A stretch of DNA of 64,000 nt, taken from Cercospora beticola (Eukaryota > Ascomycota > Dothideomycetes > Mycosphaerellales > Mycosphaerellaceae). Under the pieces are notes generated by a model. That model searched no databases and had not been told where the DNA came from. It saw nothing but the letters and a program-made list of their open reading frames with translations. Below, in pieces: positions 32,253-41,975 of the stretch (within the stretch, counting starts at the first letter, position 1; each line of letters opens with the position of its first letter). The DNA is taken from NCBI RefSeq assembly GCF_033473495.1, contig NC_088935.1, forward strand, positions 4,898,001-4,962,000, written 5' to 3'. A program made the position numbers and the translations under genes.

Positions 32253-33211
32253 TTAGTCGTCTCCCACTACATAGCGCTCACTCTGCCGACTCATGCCAGC
32301 CTCTTCATCTCTGAGGCGCTGGAATCCATTGGTAGCCTTTCCATTTGGAGGCGAATATGGCTCGTGACAATCTGCAGCCATTAAGCTCGGATAGTATCGC
32401 CGCCAGTTGAAATATGTTACCGCAAATCCGAGTATGCTCCCGCTCACGACGTCAAACACATCGTGCCTGTAGTCTTCCAATCTGCTCACTGCAATCAAAG
32501 CAGCGCCGAGCAGAGGCAGTAGACATGCCAACACCACAATCAGACTTGCTCTTGGCCTCAGCACATGCAACTGGCTCGCCATCAAAAGTGCTATCCAACC
32601 CAAGCCAGAGAAGGCGAAACTGCTATGCCCGCTAGGATAGCTGCGCCACCCATCATGGAGCACGTGGTGATTTGTTTCTGTACACACTTCCACTGAGATC
32701 ATCTCGTTTCGAGGCGTGCCTTCGGCTGGTTTGCAGCGAGCGATCAGATCGGGTCGAGGGCGGCCGATCGCATCTTTCAAAATATCGGTGATCATCGTAG
32801 CCATGAGAATGGCAGAGAAGAGGCCGAGGAAGGTGATGTGGATTTGATGAGCAGGCGGTCGTGCGATGAGGGACCATGCTGCAAGTGCACCAAGAGGGAT
32901 GCCGCAACCATAGATCAGTAGCCAGACTGAGACACTTGTCAGCACACAGTCTTCAAATAGAGCTCGTGGGGTGTGTCGATACCAAGATCTACTCTTTCCA
33001 CCTCGGCATGAGGGTGCTGTAGACGCGGATCATCGAGTCTGAACTGCGAATGGAAGGGGGCATCGAACAACTTCAGGATGATGAAGCCCGCGATCAGGAT
33101 GGCCAGGCCCAGATAGTCGCCTGCGTAGCTTCTCTGCCAGAAGCGCTGCGCCGTCTCCCAAAGACCGGATTCATGGTTCGCGGCAGCTTTGCTGGAGGTG
33201 CTGCCGGGCAT
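32253..33211 (-). CDS. PAP2-family lipid phosphate phosphatase (DPP1/LPP-like)
   Basis: Two exons, 33211-32983 and 32926-32253, with a 56-bp intron; 300 residues. A first membrane helix (DYLGLAILIAGFIILKLF) is followed by a loop, and the splice joins VERVDL to VWLLIYGCGIPLG. The three phosphatase motifs are present: KDAIGRPRP (C1), PSGHSS (C2) and SRLEDYRHDVFDV (C3), between six predicted helices. These carry the catalytic histidines. Enzymes of this type dephosphorylate phosphatidate, diacylglycerol pyrophosphate or lysophosphatidate on the lumenal or vacuolar side of membranes. The hydrophilic C-terminal tail (about 45 residues) is cytosolic. MED7 diverges from it 193 bp away, so the two share a short promoter. 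Confidence 0.9.
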
Positions 33212-33404
33212 GACCGATCATAAGAAGAGATGGAATGGTGAAAGTGGAAGCTGGCACGCAGGCATGCTTGCGGGTGACGGCATGTGGAGAGCTCGCCAAC
33301 ACGCGTTGCACTTCTTTCTCCCACGCGCCGGACACAACCACAACCACATCATGCGACGAAGAGACACAAGCAAGCTGGAGTGAGCGCGCACACATCGCGA
33401 CAAT

Positions 33405-34133
33405 ATGGCCGACGAACAGCAGCTCATCGCGCCCTTCCCGCTGCCGCCGCCATTTTACGAGCACTTTACGAAGGACAATCTCGAGCGACTCCGAGAGCTG
33501 CGCAAGGAACTAAATAACGGCGAAAGCGATGCGACGAACAAGGACATCGACGTGCTCTCCCTCCCACCCGAGCTCCGCTACCTCATTCCACCTCCACCGC
33601 CTGCGACATCAAAATTTACAGTCTTCGGGAATGAAATCGACCTCGAAGCACCAGAGCCCTCGCTGGAGGGCGCTGGAATCGATCAGCTGTATCCAGACGA
33701 CCCTTCAGTGAAGACCAATCCTCAGCCACATCTGATCGCTCTAGCACGCTCACTGCTTACCACCTTCCTTGGTTTGCTGGGCATATTGGGGCAAGATCCA
33801 ACACTGTACGAGGAACGCATCACAGATCTGCAAGCCATCGTCTTCAACATGCACTCGCTCATCAACCAATACCGGCCACACCAAGCGAGAGAGAGTCTGA
33901 TCATGCTTATGGAAGACCGCGTGGAGAGGATGCGAGCAGAGATTCGTGGTATTGAGGAAGGCAAGGAGAGAGTTGCAAAGCTACTTGAAGGCATGCGACA
34001 AGGAGAGCACGCATTCGCAAACGAGGACGACATCAAGTTGGTCAATGGACAATCTAAGAAGAAGGATCCAGAGGCAAAGCGAAAGGCCAGACAAAGGACT
34101 ACGTGGGACATGCTGGAGGCTGAAGTTGGTTGA
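33405..34133 (+). CDS. med7: Mediator of RNA polymerase II transcription subunit 7
   Basis: Single exon, 242 residues. The N-terminus carries the MED7 hallmark FPLPPPFYEHFTKDN, then LPPELRYLIPPPPP and FGNEIDLE. The middle part (QPHLIALARSLLTTFLGLLGI) and the following coiled-coil helices (LQAIVFNMHSLINQYRPHQ, then RVERMRAEIRGIEEG) form the region that pairs with MED21 in the Mediator middle module. The acidic and basic C-terminus is variable in fungi. MED7 is a core Mediator subunit needed for transcription by RNA polymerase II in the nucleus. Length is close to other ascomycete MED7 proteins. The start at 33405 gives MADEQQLIAPFP, the usual beginning. Confidence 0.95.
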   Translation: MADEQQLIAPFPLPPPFYEHFTKDNLERLRELRKELNNGESDATNKDIDVLSLPPELRYLIPPPPPATSKFTVFGNEIDLEAPEPSLEGAGIDQLYPDDPSVKTNPQPHLIALARSLLTTFLGLLGILGQDPTLYEERITDLQAIVFNMHSLINQYRPHQARESLIMLMEDRVERMRAEIRGIEEGKERVAKLLEGMRQGEHAFANEDDIKLVNGQSKKKDPEAKRKARQRTTWDMLEAEVG

Positions 34134-35610
34134 AAGAAAGCCGCAGGCAGGTTCACTGCCACTGCCACAACGAATACAGGAATTGCACAGTGGCTGAGCT
34201 TTGTGCGAGCACTGGACAGCGCCATGGCAACGCTGAGGCTGTGTCGCTCCGCACGGAAGCCTCACTCCAGCCTTTCCCGATGCCCTCCACGGAGAGGCCC
34301 AAGCGCATGTGATTATTGACCTAGGGCCCAGGACCGGCATGCCCTTTCTTGCGCTGAGAGAGGGTAACAACATGAGGTCATTCAGTAGGCACCAGTCGGC
34401 CCACCATAACACCACTGGCCCTTCCATCACAGCTATTGGCACCGTTGCTCCGCAGACCGAAGGTCTTCATTCGTTCGGAGTACACATGAAGCTGCATAGC
34501 ATGCAGCGCTCGATGAAAATCACACGCGATCACGTTCGAGCACCTCTCATCGCAATCAATCTGCCACAATGGTGAGAACGAACATAAAACCAACATCTCC
34601 CTGCCCAACGGCCCATCCCGCAAGACGACCGTATCCTATAGGCCACCTTCTAGGCTCCTATAACCTACTCCTAAATTACAACTGCGCCCCCTCTCCAAAC
34701 CAGGGATAGCCACCTAGAACACTACTCCCCAAAATTCTCACTTGGCAGAAAGGAAAAGCATCCGTAGCCTATGAACGCACTCGGCTCCGCGCGCGCAGGT
34801 GATTTCTTGGCTCTATGTGACCCTCAGATCCTGGTCCACTTCGTACTTTTGGGTAGTAACTTCGCTGCTTCGCCGGAGTCAGCCAGACAGGGGTATCCCT
34901 TTGACATCACTTAATCGGCGGCCTGAGGAATTTCATGTTGTACTTCTGTTCCTTTCTACCGTCGACGTCGGGGTTATGTCATAGGTCATCTGCTTGACAC
35001 GGTCTGTAGATGGGTAGGGTATGGTATGCTGGTTGTTGCGTTTTGTGCGGAAGGAACGCCGGTGGGATGAAGGGTGATTAGGTATTGTTGCGAGTTTGTG
35101 ACTACAGGCTCGCGTGGAACTGGAGACGGTAGATCACGTCTCAAGGAGAGACTTCATGAATCGCAAACGCAGACAGGAGAGGACAGGGAGATGTGATGTG
35201 ATGAGAGAGAAGTGTGACATACTCCCAACGTTCCCAACTCCATATTGTTGTGTGGACAGTGGGAGTAGAAGAAATTGAATTGAATGTTTTGCTTTGTAGC
35301 AAATAATAATGAAATCTCTATCCAAAGGAAAAAGTTTGCACAAATCGAAGTAAAGAGGGAGACCCAACTCCAACCCCATCCAACCAAGTCCAGACCCGAG
35401 GAAGGAGAAGTTAAGTCTTTTTTATTTTCTTTTCGTTTTTCGACCTTCATGGGCCGCATGAGGGGAAGTGCTTCCCGAGCACCTTCTCGTCCATTTCGTC
35501 ACGGAGCCAATGGTCCAGCAAAGCACGGTCAGCTTCAGGTCATTCGTTCGTTTTTGTCATCGTCTGTGGTCCAGTTGATTTGGTTTGGTCTGCTTTGATG
35601 CACATGTTTC
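34134..35610. other. long intergenic region between convergent genes
   Basis: About 1.48 kb between the 3' ends of MED7 and the polyglutamine gene. All frames are short and lack domains. Unusually long for a tail-to-tail gap in this window; it could hold a non-coding transcript or long 3' UTRs, but I see no positive evidence. Confidence 0.45.
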
Positions 35611-36380
35611 CTACTGACCAGCAGCAGCAGCTTTCTTCTGATATCGATATTGTTCTGCATCGCCTGCTGCAGCTGCGTTTGCTTGACCTGCTCCTGCTCC
35701 TGTGATTTATTTGGTTAGCTTCTGGTATTACGCGACAATTGATCGATCGATGATGATGTGGCGGTGGTAGTTCAGGTGACACAAGAAAAGATCATGGGCA
35801 ATGTTCGGCTCCGATGTAAGTGAAGGGACTCAAAGAGGCAGATATTCGGAAGATGTGTAGAAAGAAAGAGTACGTACCTTTTACCTTGAACCTCTCCTCT
35901 CGCTGCTCCTCGATCTGCTGCTGCTGTTGCTGCCCGTCGAAGTCGTCGTGTGACTTCTTTTGCGATTGCTGCTGCTGTAGCCGCTGCTGTTGTGACTGCT
36001 GCTGCTGTGATAATTGCTGCTGTGATTGTGATGACTGCTGCTGCTGCTGCTGCTGTAATGGCTGCTGTTGCTGCTGTGTTGATTTCCGGCTACTGAATGC
36101 GCCCGCGATCGCGCCGAATATGTTGAGGTTGATTCCCGCCTACGATGGACAATGTCAGTGAACATGTTCAAGAGGTTTTATGAGTGGAGGGAGGGGATGG
36201 GGATGTGGAGAGAAGAGGAGGAAAGAGACATACCGATGCACTGGCTTTTGCCGAGTGCTCTTGCTCTTCGATAACATAGTCGTCGTCGTCCCGTTGAAGA
36301 ACATCTTGTTGATCTTTCTTGTTACCAGAAAGTGGTTGTTGTTTGGTTGTTGTCAAAGTGTTATCGTGATGTGGAGACAT
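35611..36380 (-). CDS. Small polyglutamine protein of unknown function
   Basis: Three exons: 36380-36234, 36139-35878 and 35699-35611; 165 residues. The splice phases close exactly. The first exon encodes MSPHHDNTLTTTKQQPLSGN followed by an acidic segment and ends ASAS. The second begins AGINLNIFGAIAGAFSSRKS, then becomes about 50 residues dominated by glutamine, with Gln runs of five and seven, and returns to charged sequence (IEEQREERFKVKG). The third is a short Ala/Gly/Gln tail with QYRYQKKAAAAGQ. The family is not recognised. The non-repeat ends have ordinary coding character, and the amphipathic NLNIFGAIAGAF may be a short helix. The plus-strand CTG runs here are simply the complement of the CAG codons. 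An upstream in-frame ATG at 36500 exists but is less likely. Confidence 0.55.
35941..36085. repeat. imperfect CTG/CAG trinucleotide repeat
   Basis: Many interrupted CTG triplets on the plus strand (CAG on the minus strand), the longest run being about seven units near 36035-36055. They encode the glutamine tract of the small protein described above. Confidence 0.85.
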
Positions 36381-37099
36381 CCTCTCGAATGTGGAGGGAG
36401 GGAGTTCCGGATATCTTATACTACCACGAGGCTCAGACAAAAGGAGGCGCACGCGCACGTACAAGGAGCCGTAAGAATAAGCAGGGGGCTGACACGGCAC
36501 GCGGAGTGAAAAGACTTCTTCAACAACCCTTTGCCTGCCTAAAACGCTCGGATCGTTGGGTAGTGCAGTATGAGAAAGAAATTAGTAGGGGGCCCGGAGT
36601 ACAGGCGAGAAAGAAGAAGGGCTGGGTGGCTGCGGCTCGGTAAGTGTGATCAAGGCTTATAGGCTTGTAGGGAATCTTGTTGCATCGAAGGGATCGTTTG
36701 ACGAGAGCTAGATGGTATATACTTGTAGCCGGGGCCTGAGTATTGTGGAGTGTGACGCAACTGGTTCTGTGATGAGTGGGATCCTGGGGCATGGTTGGAA
36801 ACCTGCTTTTAGCGAGTTCAAGGGTCTTGCTGAATTTCGTGCGCAATATCTGCAAGGCTGGGTTCGGGAGATGTGGAGTGACAGCTTTGAAACGTGAGTT
36901 GACGTAAATGGACGGGGAATCGTGTTTGCGATGTGGAAAGTGTGATCGCGGGTGTTTGCAGATGGTGGGAGGTGTGGTTGGCATCGGTCGTGCTGATCGC
37001 TCGCGCTAGTGCATCGTGAAGAACATTCCGCAACACTTCTAATCTATTCCCGCTCCAGAAGATCGCTATATTCGCTGCTGAAAGTATTTGAATGCAAGC
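36381..37099. promoter_or_regulatory. intergenic region upstream of the polyglutamine gene
   Basis: 719 bp between the polyglutamine gene start and the 3' end of the transcription-factor domain gene, both minus strand. It should hold the promoter of the former. No gene was recognised. Confidence 0.4.
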
Positions 37100-38219
37100 T
37101 CATTGAATTCCGGCAAAGTGGTAAGGATCCGGTGCTGCAAAGGAGACGATAGTCGGATAATCCTCGTTGCCAAAATGCACAGCCTTTCCGGTCAAGTGGC
37201 AAGCATTCAGGTCAATCCAGACGACCATTCGTTCTAGAAGTCCATTCAAGCCCAACGTGGATAAGCCTCCTCGTACCTTCAGCATCATTTGGAGGCCTCG
37301 CATGTGTGCAGAGAACGTATCTGAATCGCCGAAAATAGCTTCATAGGCAGCCACTAGACGCAGTGAACAGAATGTAAGCATGGCGCTCTAGTTGGTAACG
37401 ATCTCAGACAATCCACTTACTTTTCGCGACAGCGCCTACCACGCCGTCATTTATGGAGACATCTGGTTTCCTTAGTTCAACGTTGATTTCGGACAAAGCC
37501 CGTGCTTTGAGCGCGAGTAAGTTGACTCGTGATGCTTGATGAGGGTCCATGATGCAGTAATGGGATGCGGCCATGAGCAGTACAGCATACATGGCAGCTG
37601 CAGACGTCATGCACATCGGAAACCAGACTCTACGCAAGAGACCTTTGGCGCTAGGTCCGTCGATGTCAGCGATTTCGACGGCCACATTCTGTATGTAGTG
37701 GGCAAATATGGGAGACAGCTCTGGTTGACGATCAACCGGGAACGTCCAAAAGGGATCGTCGAAAGCTCCTCCAGATGGGAGGGAGAGCGAACTTGACGAG
37801 CGTTTTGTAATGACGCTCAAGCCTGAGGAAGAGTCCGAGGATGATTCGTTCCGCTTGAGAGTCTCTACCGCACGCTTGGTCGTTCGCTTCTTCTTCGTGT
37901 TTGCAGCCGAAGGCTGATACGGCTTCACGGTCCAGCTGCGATTTCGCTTAGTATCGTTGCTGACGTCGCAGGGCAACCAACAAGCATACCTCTGCAGGTC
38001 CTGACCAATATTGAAGTCGCCATTTCTTTCGTGCTGCACACGCGTAACATGAGCCCTGACGATTCTTTTCGCGGCGCCTCGACCTGTTGCGGCCTCTGAT
38101 CCAGAGATGGGCACGAATACAAATGGGTCGGATATTGTAGTCAAAGGCTTCGAGATTGATTCGGCGCTACTTGCGTGCGGTCGGTGTGGTAGTGGCTCGT
38201 GTTGTTGAAAGACCAACAT
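37100..38219 (-). CDS. Fungal-specific transcription-factor domain protein without a zinc cluster
   Basis: Probable exons: 38219-37990, 37935-37421 and 37353-37100; 332 residues. The first intron is 54 bp and contains no stop in frame, so retention would only add 18 residues. It is called because GTATGC, a CTAAG branch site and CGCAG are present and because the insert is odd-looking. The start MLVFQQHEPLPHRP precedes FVFVPISGSEA and a basic stretch (RGAAKRIVRAHVTRVQHERN). The C-terminal domain (SPIFAHYIQNVAVEIAD onward, then KMAAYEAIFGDSDTFSAHMR and LQMMLKVRGGLSTLG) matches the regulatory domain of fungal Zn2Cys6 factors (DUF3468 type). No CX2CX6C cluster is visible. Such proteins are common in filamentous ascomycetes; function unknown. 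The protein ends soon after the conserved block, shorter than many relatives. Confidence 0.68.
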
Positions 38220-39662
38220 TCCTTTTTGCACGCTATGCGGTCAGTGTTGCATATGTCCCGACTACCGGGTATTTGCAGTTGCGCAAGATGGCCCAGTGGG
38301 ATGTAGCGATATGGAAGTCAAACTCTGTCTGTTGGTGAAGAGCACGCTCAAGAATGCAGAGGAAGAGGGCATTAGTAGGAGGAGGCAGGAGATCATCTTT
38401 GAGCACGAGGTGTTGGGGTGGAGTTTGGTAGAGGATCGACAACAATGGCGTCGGAAGCTCACGAATGCAGGGCCAAGAGCGAGGTTCGTGGGCGGGCAGC
38501 GAGCAACAACAAGAGAGGTTCTCGCCGGCGAAGGGCTGCAGGCGGCGCTGGCACGGGCATGTTTGGCGAACGCCAAGCGGGTGATTCCAGACGTGTTTCG
38601 CTCACAGGCTGCAGGACGGACGTCCGCTGTGTCGAGTGGACGCAGCTGCTACGCCGGAGGGCAGTTATTGTGAAGATCATAGCATGGCAAAGCTCCAGTT
38701 GTATGGAACATGCGTGGTGCTCATGCGTGCCTCGCGTCTTCTTTCCTGGGCCGTCAATCGGTGCCTGGGTGAGGCACTGCACGTCCGCCACCTTCGCGTG
38801 TTTGATTGCGGGCGTCCATGTGGCAGAGCGTGATCTCTTTTCGGCAGGCTCGTCGTTGATTGCTGCAGTGAGTATGGCCAAATCGCAGCTGTGCATGCCG
38901 CTCACGCACGAGAAGGAGTTGTACGCGTGGCCGTTGTGTTGCGGTTCTGTCGAGCTCCGAGTGCAGGCGGAACAGCCTTGCCACAGTGGCCGTGGCATCC
39001 GGGCGTCTCCTATGCAAGCAACAGACTCACCACATGTCGGTCCGCGGTGGCCGTGGTGGTAGAGGTGACGAGAGACCGACATGACGAAGTTCCGCTCCGG
39101 AGCCATGTGTTCCCGTCGAAGCACCGCATGCTCGTTCATCTGCGACTTGGAGGCAGCAGCTGAGAACGGATTGTATGAGAATCCATTAAGACTGCGCCAC
39201 GTCCTCTCATCCTGCGCGTGTCATCTAAGCTGTGATGACACACCTGTGGCCCGGAGCGGCAGATGTGCAAAGTCTGTTGGCAGAGCAGCGCAGGAACAGA
39301 GACACAACGTCACGTCGGAGTCAGCAACACCTGCAAAAAGCCGTGCGGCGTCATCGTCTTTCGCATCAGGATGCAGCGCGCGTTCAGGGCAGCAAACCGA
39401 ACGAATACGCTCTCCGTTCTGATAGGTCCGTCCGAAAATGTGCACAATTGTGAAGAGGCGATGCCAGGATCCACTTGCTCGCCGGACGTGGCGGAAGCTC
39501 CGCTATTTCTACTTTCCGCTAACTAAGCGTCACAGCACTGCGCCAGCCTGTGCTCACTGCGAATACGCCGGCCGTCGATCTGTCTAATAGGCCTGACAAC
39601 CTCAGCAGCGTGAGTTGTGTCGCGCGTTCCGTAGTCCTCAGCATTTGCTACTCAATATCACC
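38220..39662. promoter_or_regulatory. divergent intergenic region, transcription-factor gene and phospholipase B
   Basis: 1.44 kb between divergent starts. It contains overlapping open frames of over 200 codons on both strands (about 38418-39139), but their composition is arbitrary and no domain is visible. It most likely holds the two promoters. Confidence 0.4.
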
Positions 39663-41736
39663 ATGAAGCAGTCGGCAGCGTGGTTGGCGGCATTGGCTGC
39701 CCTGTCCCCGGCCTCAGGTTCGTGCACGCGACCACCGGAAGCCGCGTCAAAACATTGGTGAGCTAACCAGCATCAACACAGCAACTCCCGTCGATCTCGA
39801 GGCTTTGGCATTGGCCGAATTGGTGCGACGAGCTGCTCCTGCCAATGCACCCAACGGCTACACTCCCACCTTCGCACAATGCCCCGCGAACCGACCATCG
39901 GTGCGAAGCGCAGGCCAGCTGTCGCCGAACGAGACACAATGGCTCGAGGTGAGGAGGAATGCCACCATTGAGCCTATGAAGGCCTTGTTGAGCCGTTTGA
40001 ATATCACCGGCTTGGATATCAATCAATACATCGATAACAACCGAAACAATGCATCTGCCTTACCAAATATCGGAATTGCAGCATCAGGTGGAGGCTACAG
40101 AGCCATGTTGAACGGCGCAGGCGTCATTCAGGCATTCGACTCGAGAACACCAGGCTCCACGACTGGCAGGCAATTGGGCGGTCTGCTGCAGTCAGCAACA
40201 TATTTTTCAGGCTTGTCCGGAGGCAGCTGGCTGGTGTCCTCAATCTACTCTAACAACTATACCTCCGTCAGCGACATCCTGTCTCAGGACACTGCCGACG
40301 ATGATAGCAGCAGCTCGGGTCGCGTCTGGCAGCTCGATAACACCATTTTCACTGGCCCGGAGAGTGGCATCCTCAGTGCTGTGGATTACTATGCTGGATT
40401 GCTCGGTCAAGTGGGCGGCAAGCGGGATGCCGGCTTCAACACCACCCTCACCGACTACTGGGGTCGTGCTCTCAGTTATCAGATCGTCAATGCCACGGAT
40501 GGAGGACCAGACTTCACGTGGTCTTCCATCGCCACGCAGGACTGGTTCACGCGTGGTGATGCACCGCTTCCACTCGTTGTGACAGACAGCCGCAACCCAG
40601 GCGAGGAGGTCATCTCGACCAATTCTACCGTCTTCACTATCACTCCCTGGGAACTCGGCAGTGACGACCCGACACTTTACGCCTATGCTCCTCTTCAGTA
40701 CGTCGGCACTAACTTCACCAATGGCGAGGCAGTCGAAGGCGAGCAATGTGTTACCGGTTTCGATAATGTTGGATTTGTCTTCGGCACAAGCTCTTCCCTC
40801 TTCAACGCCATCTTGAACACCGTCGATAATGCCAATGCGACCGGCGCACTCTCATCAGCGCTACAGGATGCTCTTACAGGAGTGCTTGAGGCTCTTGGGC
40901 AGGACGAGGAAGATATTGCCGACTGGGTCAACCCATTCCAAGGCTACAGAAATGGCACGTTCCCTCAAGCCGCCGACCAGACCCTCACTCTCGTGGACGG
41001 AGGTCTCGATGGTCAGAACATCCCACTCAACCCATTAATCCAGCCAAACCGAAACATCGATGTCATCTTCGCCATCGACTCCTCCGCCGACACCAACGGC
41101 ACAGAAGGCGGCGGTGAATGGCCAACTCCCCAATCAGGCGCCAACTGGCCCGACGGAACCTCCATCCTCACAACCTACGAACGCTCCCTCAGCGACATCG
41201 GTAACGGCACCAACTTCCCAGCCGTCCCATCACGCAACACCCTCCTCAATCTCGGCCTCGCCACAAAACCCACCTTCTTCGGTTGCGACACCTCGAATTT
41301 CACAGAAGGCAACATCCCCGCCCTCCTCGTCTACATGCCCAACGGCCCCTACGTCTACTATTCCAACACCTCCACCTTCGGCAAACTCTCCTACAACGAC
41401 ACCGAACGCAACGGAATGGTCCTGAACGCTTACAACATGGCCACTCAAGGAAATGGTACAGTCCCCGGTTTCGAAGATTGGCCGACTTGTATCGGTTGCG
41501 CGATTCTAAGCCGATCGCTGGAACGAACGGGTACCACTGTCCCTGATGTGTGCTCGCAGTGTTTCACAAAGTATTGCTGGAATGGCACGACGGACGACAG
41601 GACTCCGAGTACTTATGATCCTGCTTTGAAGTTGCCGGATAGTGAGTTTAATGTTGCTTCGGGATCTGCTGGGCTTGTCAGTCAGATCTCTTTGGTTACG
41701 ATGGTTGCTGTTGCGGCTGGTATGGCGCTTTTGTGA
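39663..41736 (+). CDS. Lysophospholipase/phospholipase B, secreted and probably GPI-anchored
   Basis: Two exons, 39663-39717 and 39782-41736, with a 64-bp intron; 669 residues. The first exon encodes the signal peptide MKQSAAWLAALAALSPAS. The mature protein starts near ATPVDLEALALAEL. Catalytic motifs of the PLB family are present: ASGGGYRAM (oxyanion loop), GLSGGSWLV with the nucleophile Ser, and LVDGGLDGQNIPLNPLI with the active-site Asp. There are many Asn-glycosylation sequons and conserved cysteines near the C-terminus (WPTCIGCAI, CSQCFTKYC). The protein ends in a Ser/Gly spacer and a hydrophobic tail (ISLVTMVAVAAGMALL), a typical GPI signal. It should hydrolyse both acyl chains of phospholipids at the cell surface. 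The start is placed at 39663 because only this gives a signal peptide; the donor GTTCGT is slightly unusual. Confidence 0.92.
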
Positions 41737-41975
41737 TGAAATACTTTTTGGTTAGGATCTAGGGTTGGTTATACCCATTGGATTTATTTGGGTAGGGAAA
41801 GGAAATCGGCAGATAGGATAGGGTAGGAAAGGATCATGTAGAAATGAGATCTCATTTGAATTTCAACCAGACTTTTCTATGTCCCATCTCATCTCATCGT
41901 TTCTGCACAAGTGCCATCATCCCATCAGCCAGAGCCTCTCTTCACAGAAGTGATCTTACACCATCCTACGCGACA

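Noticed and set aside
35820..36161. Plus-strand frame rich in cysteine (CCC-type repeats)
   Set aside because: It is the complement of the CAG-encoded glutamine tract; the minus-strand frame has proper splice sites and sensible ends.
38418..39139. Overlapping 214- and 226-codon frames on opposite strands
   Set aside because: Neither shows a domain, signal peptide or codon pattern; GC-rich DNA easily stays open on both strands. Transcript data could overturn this.
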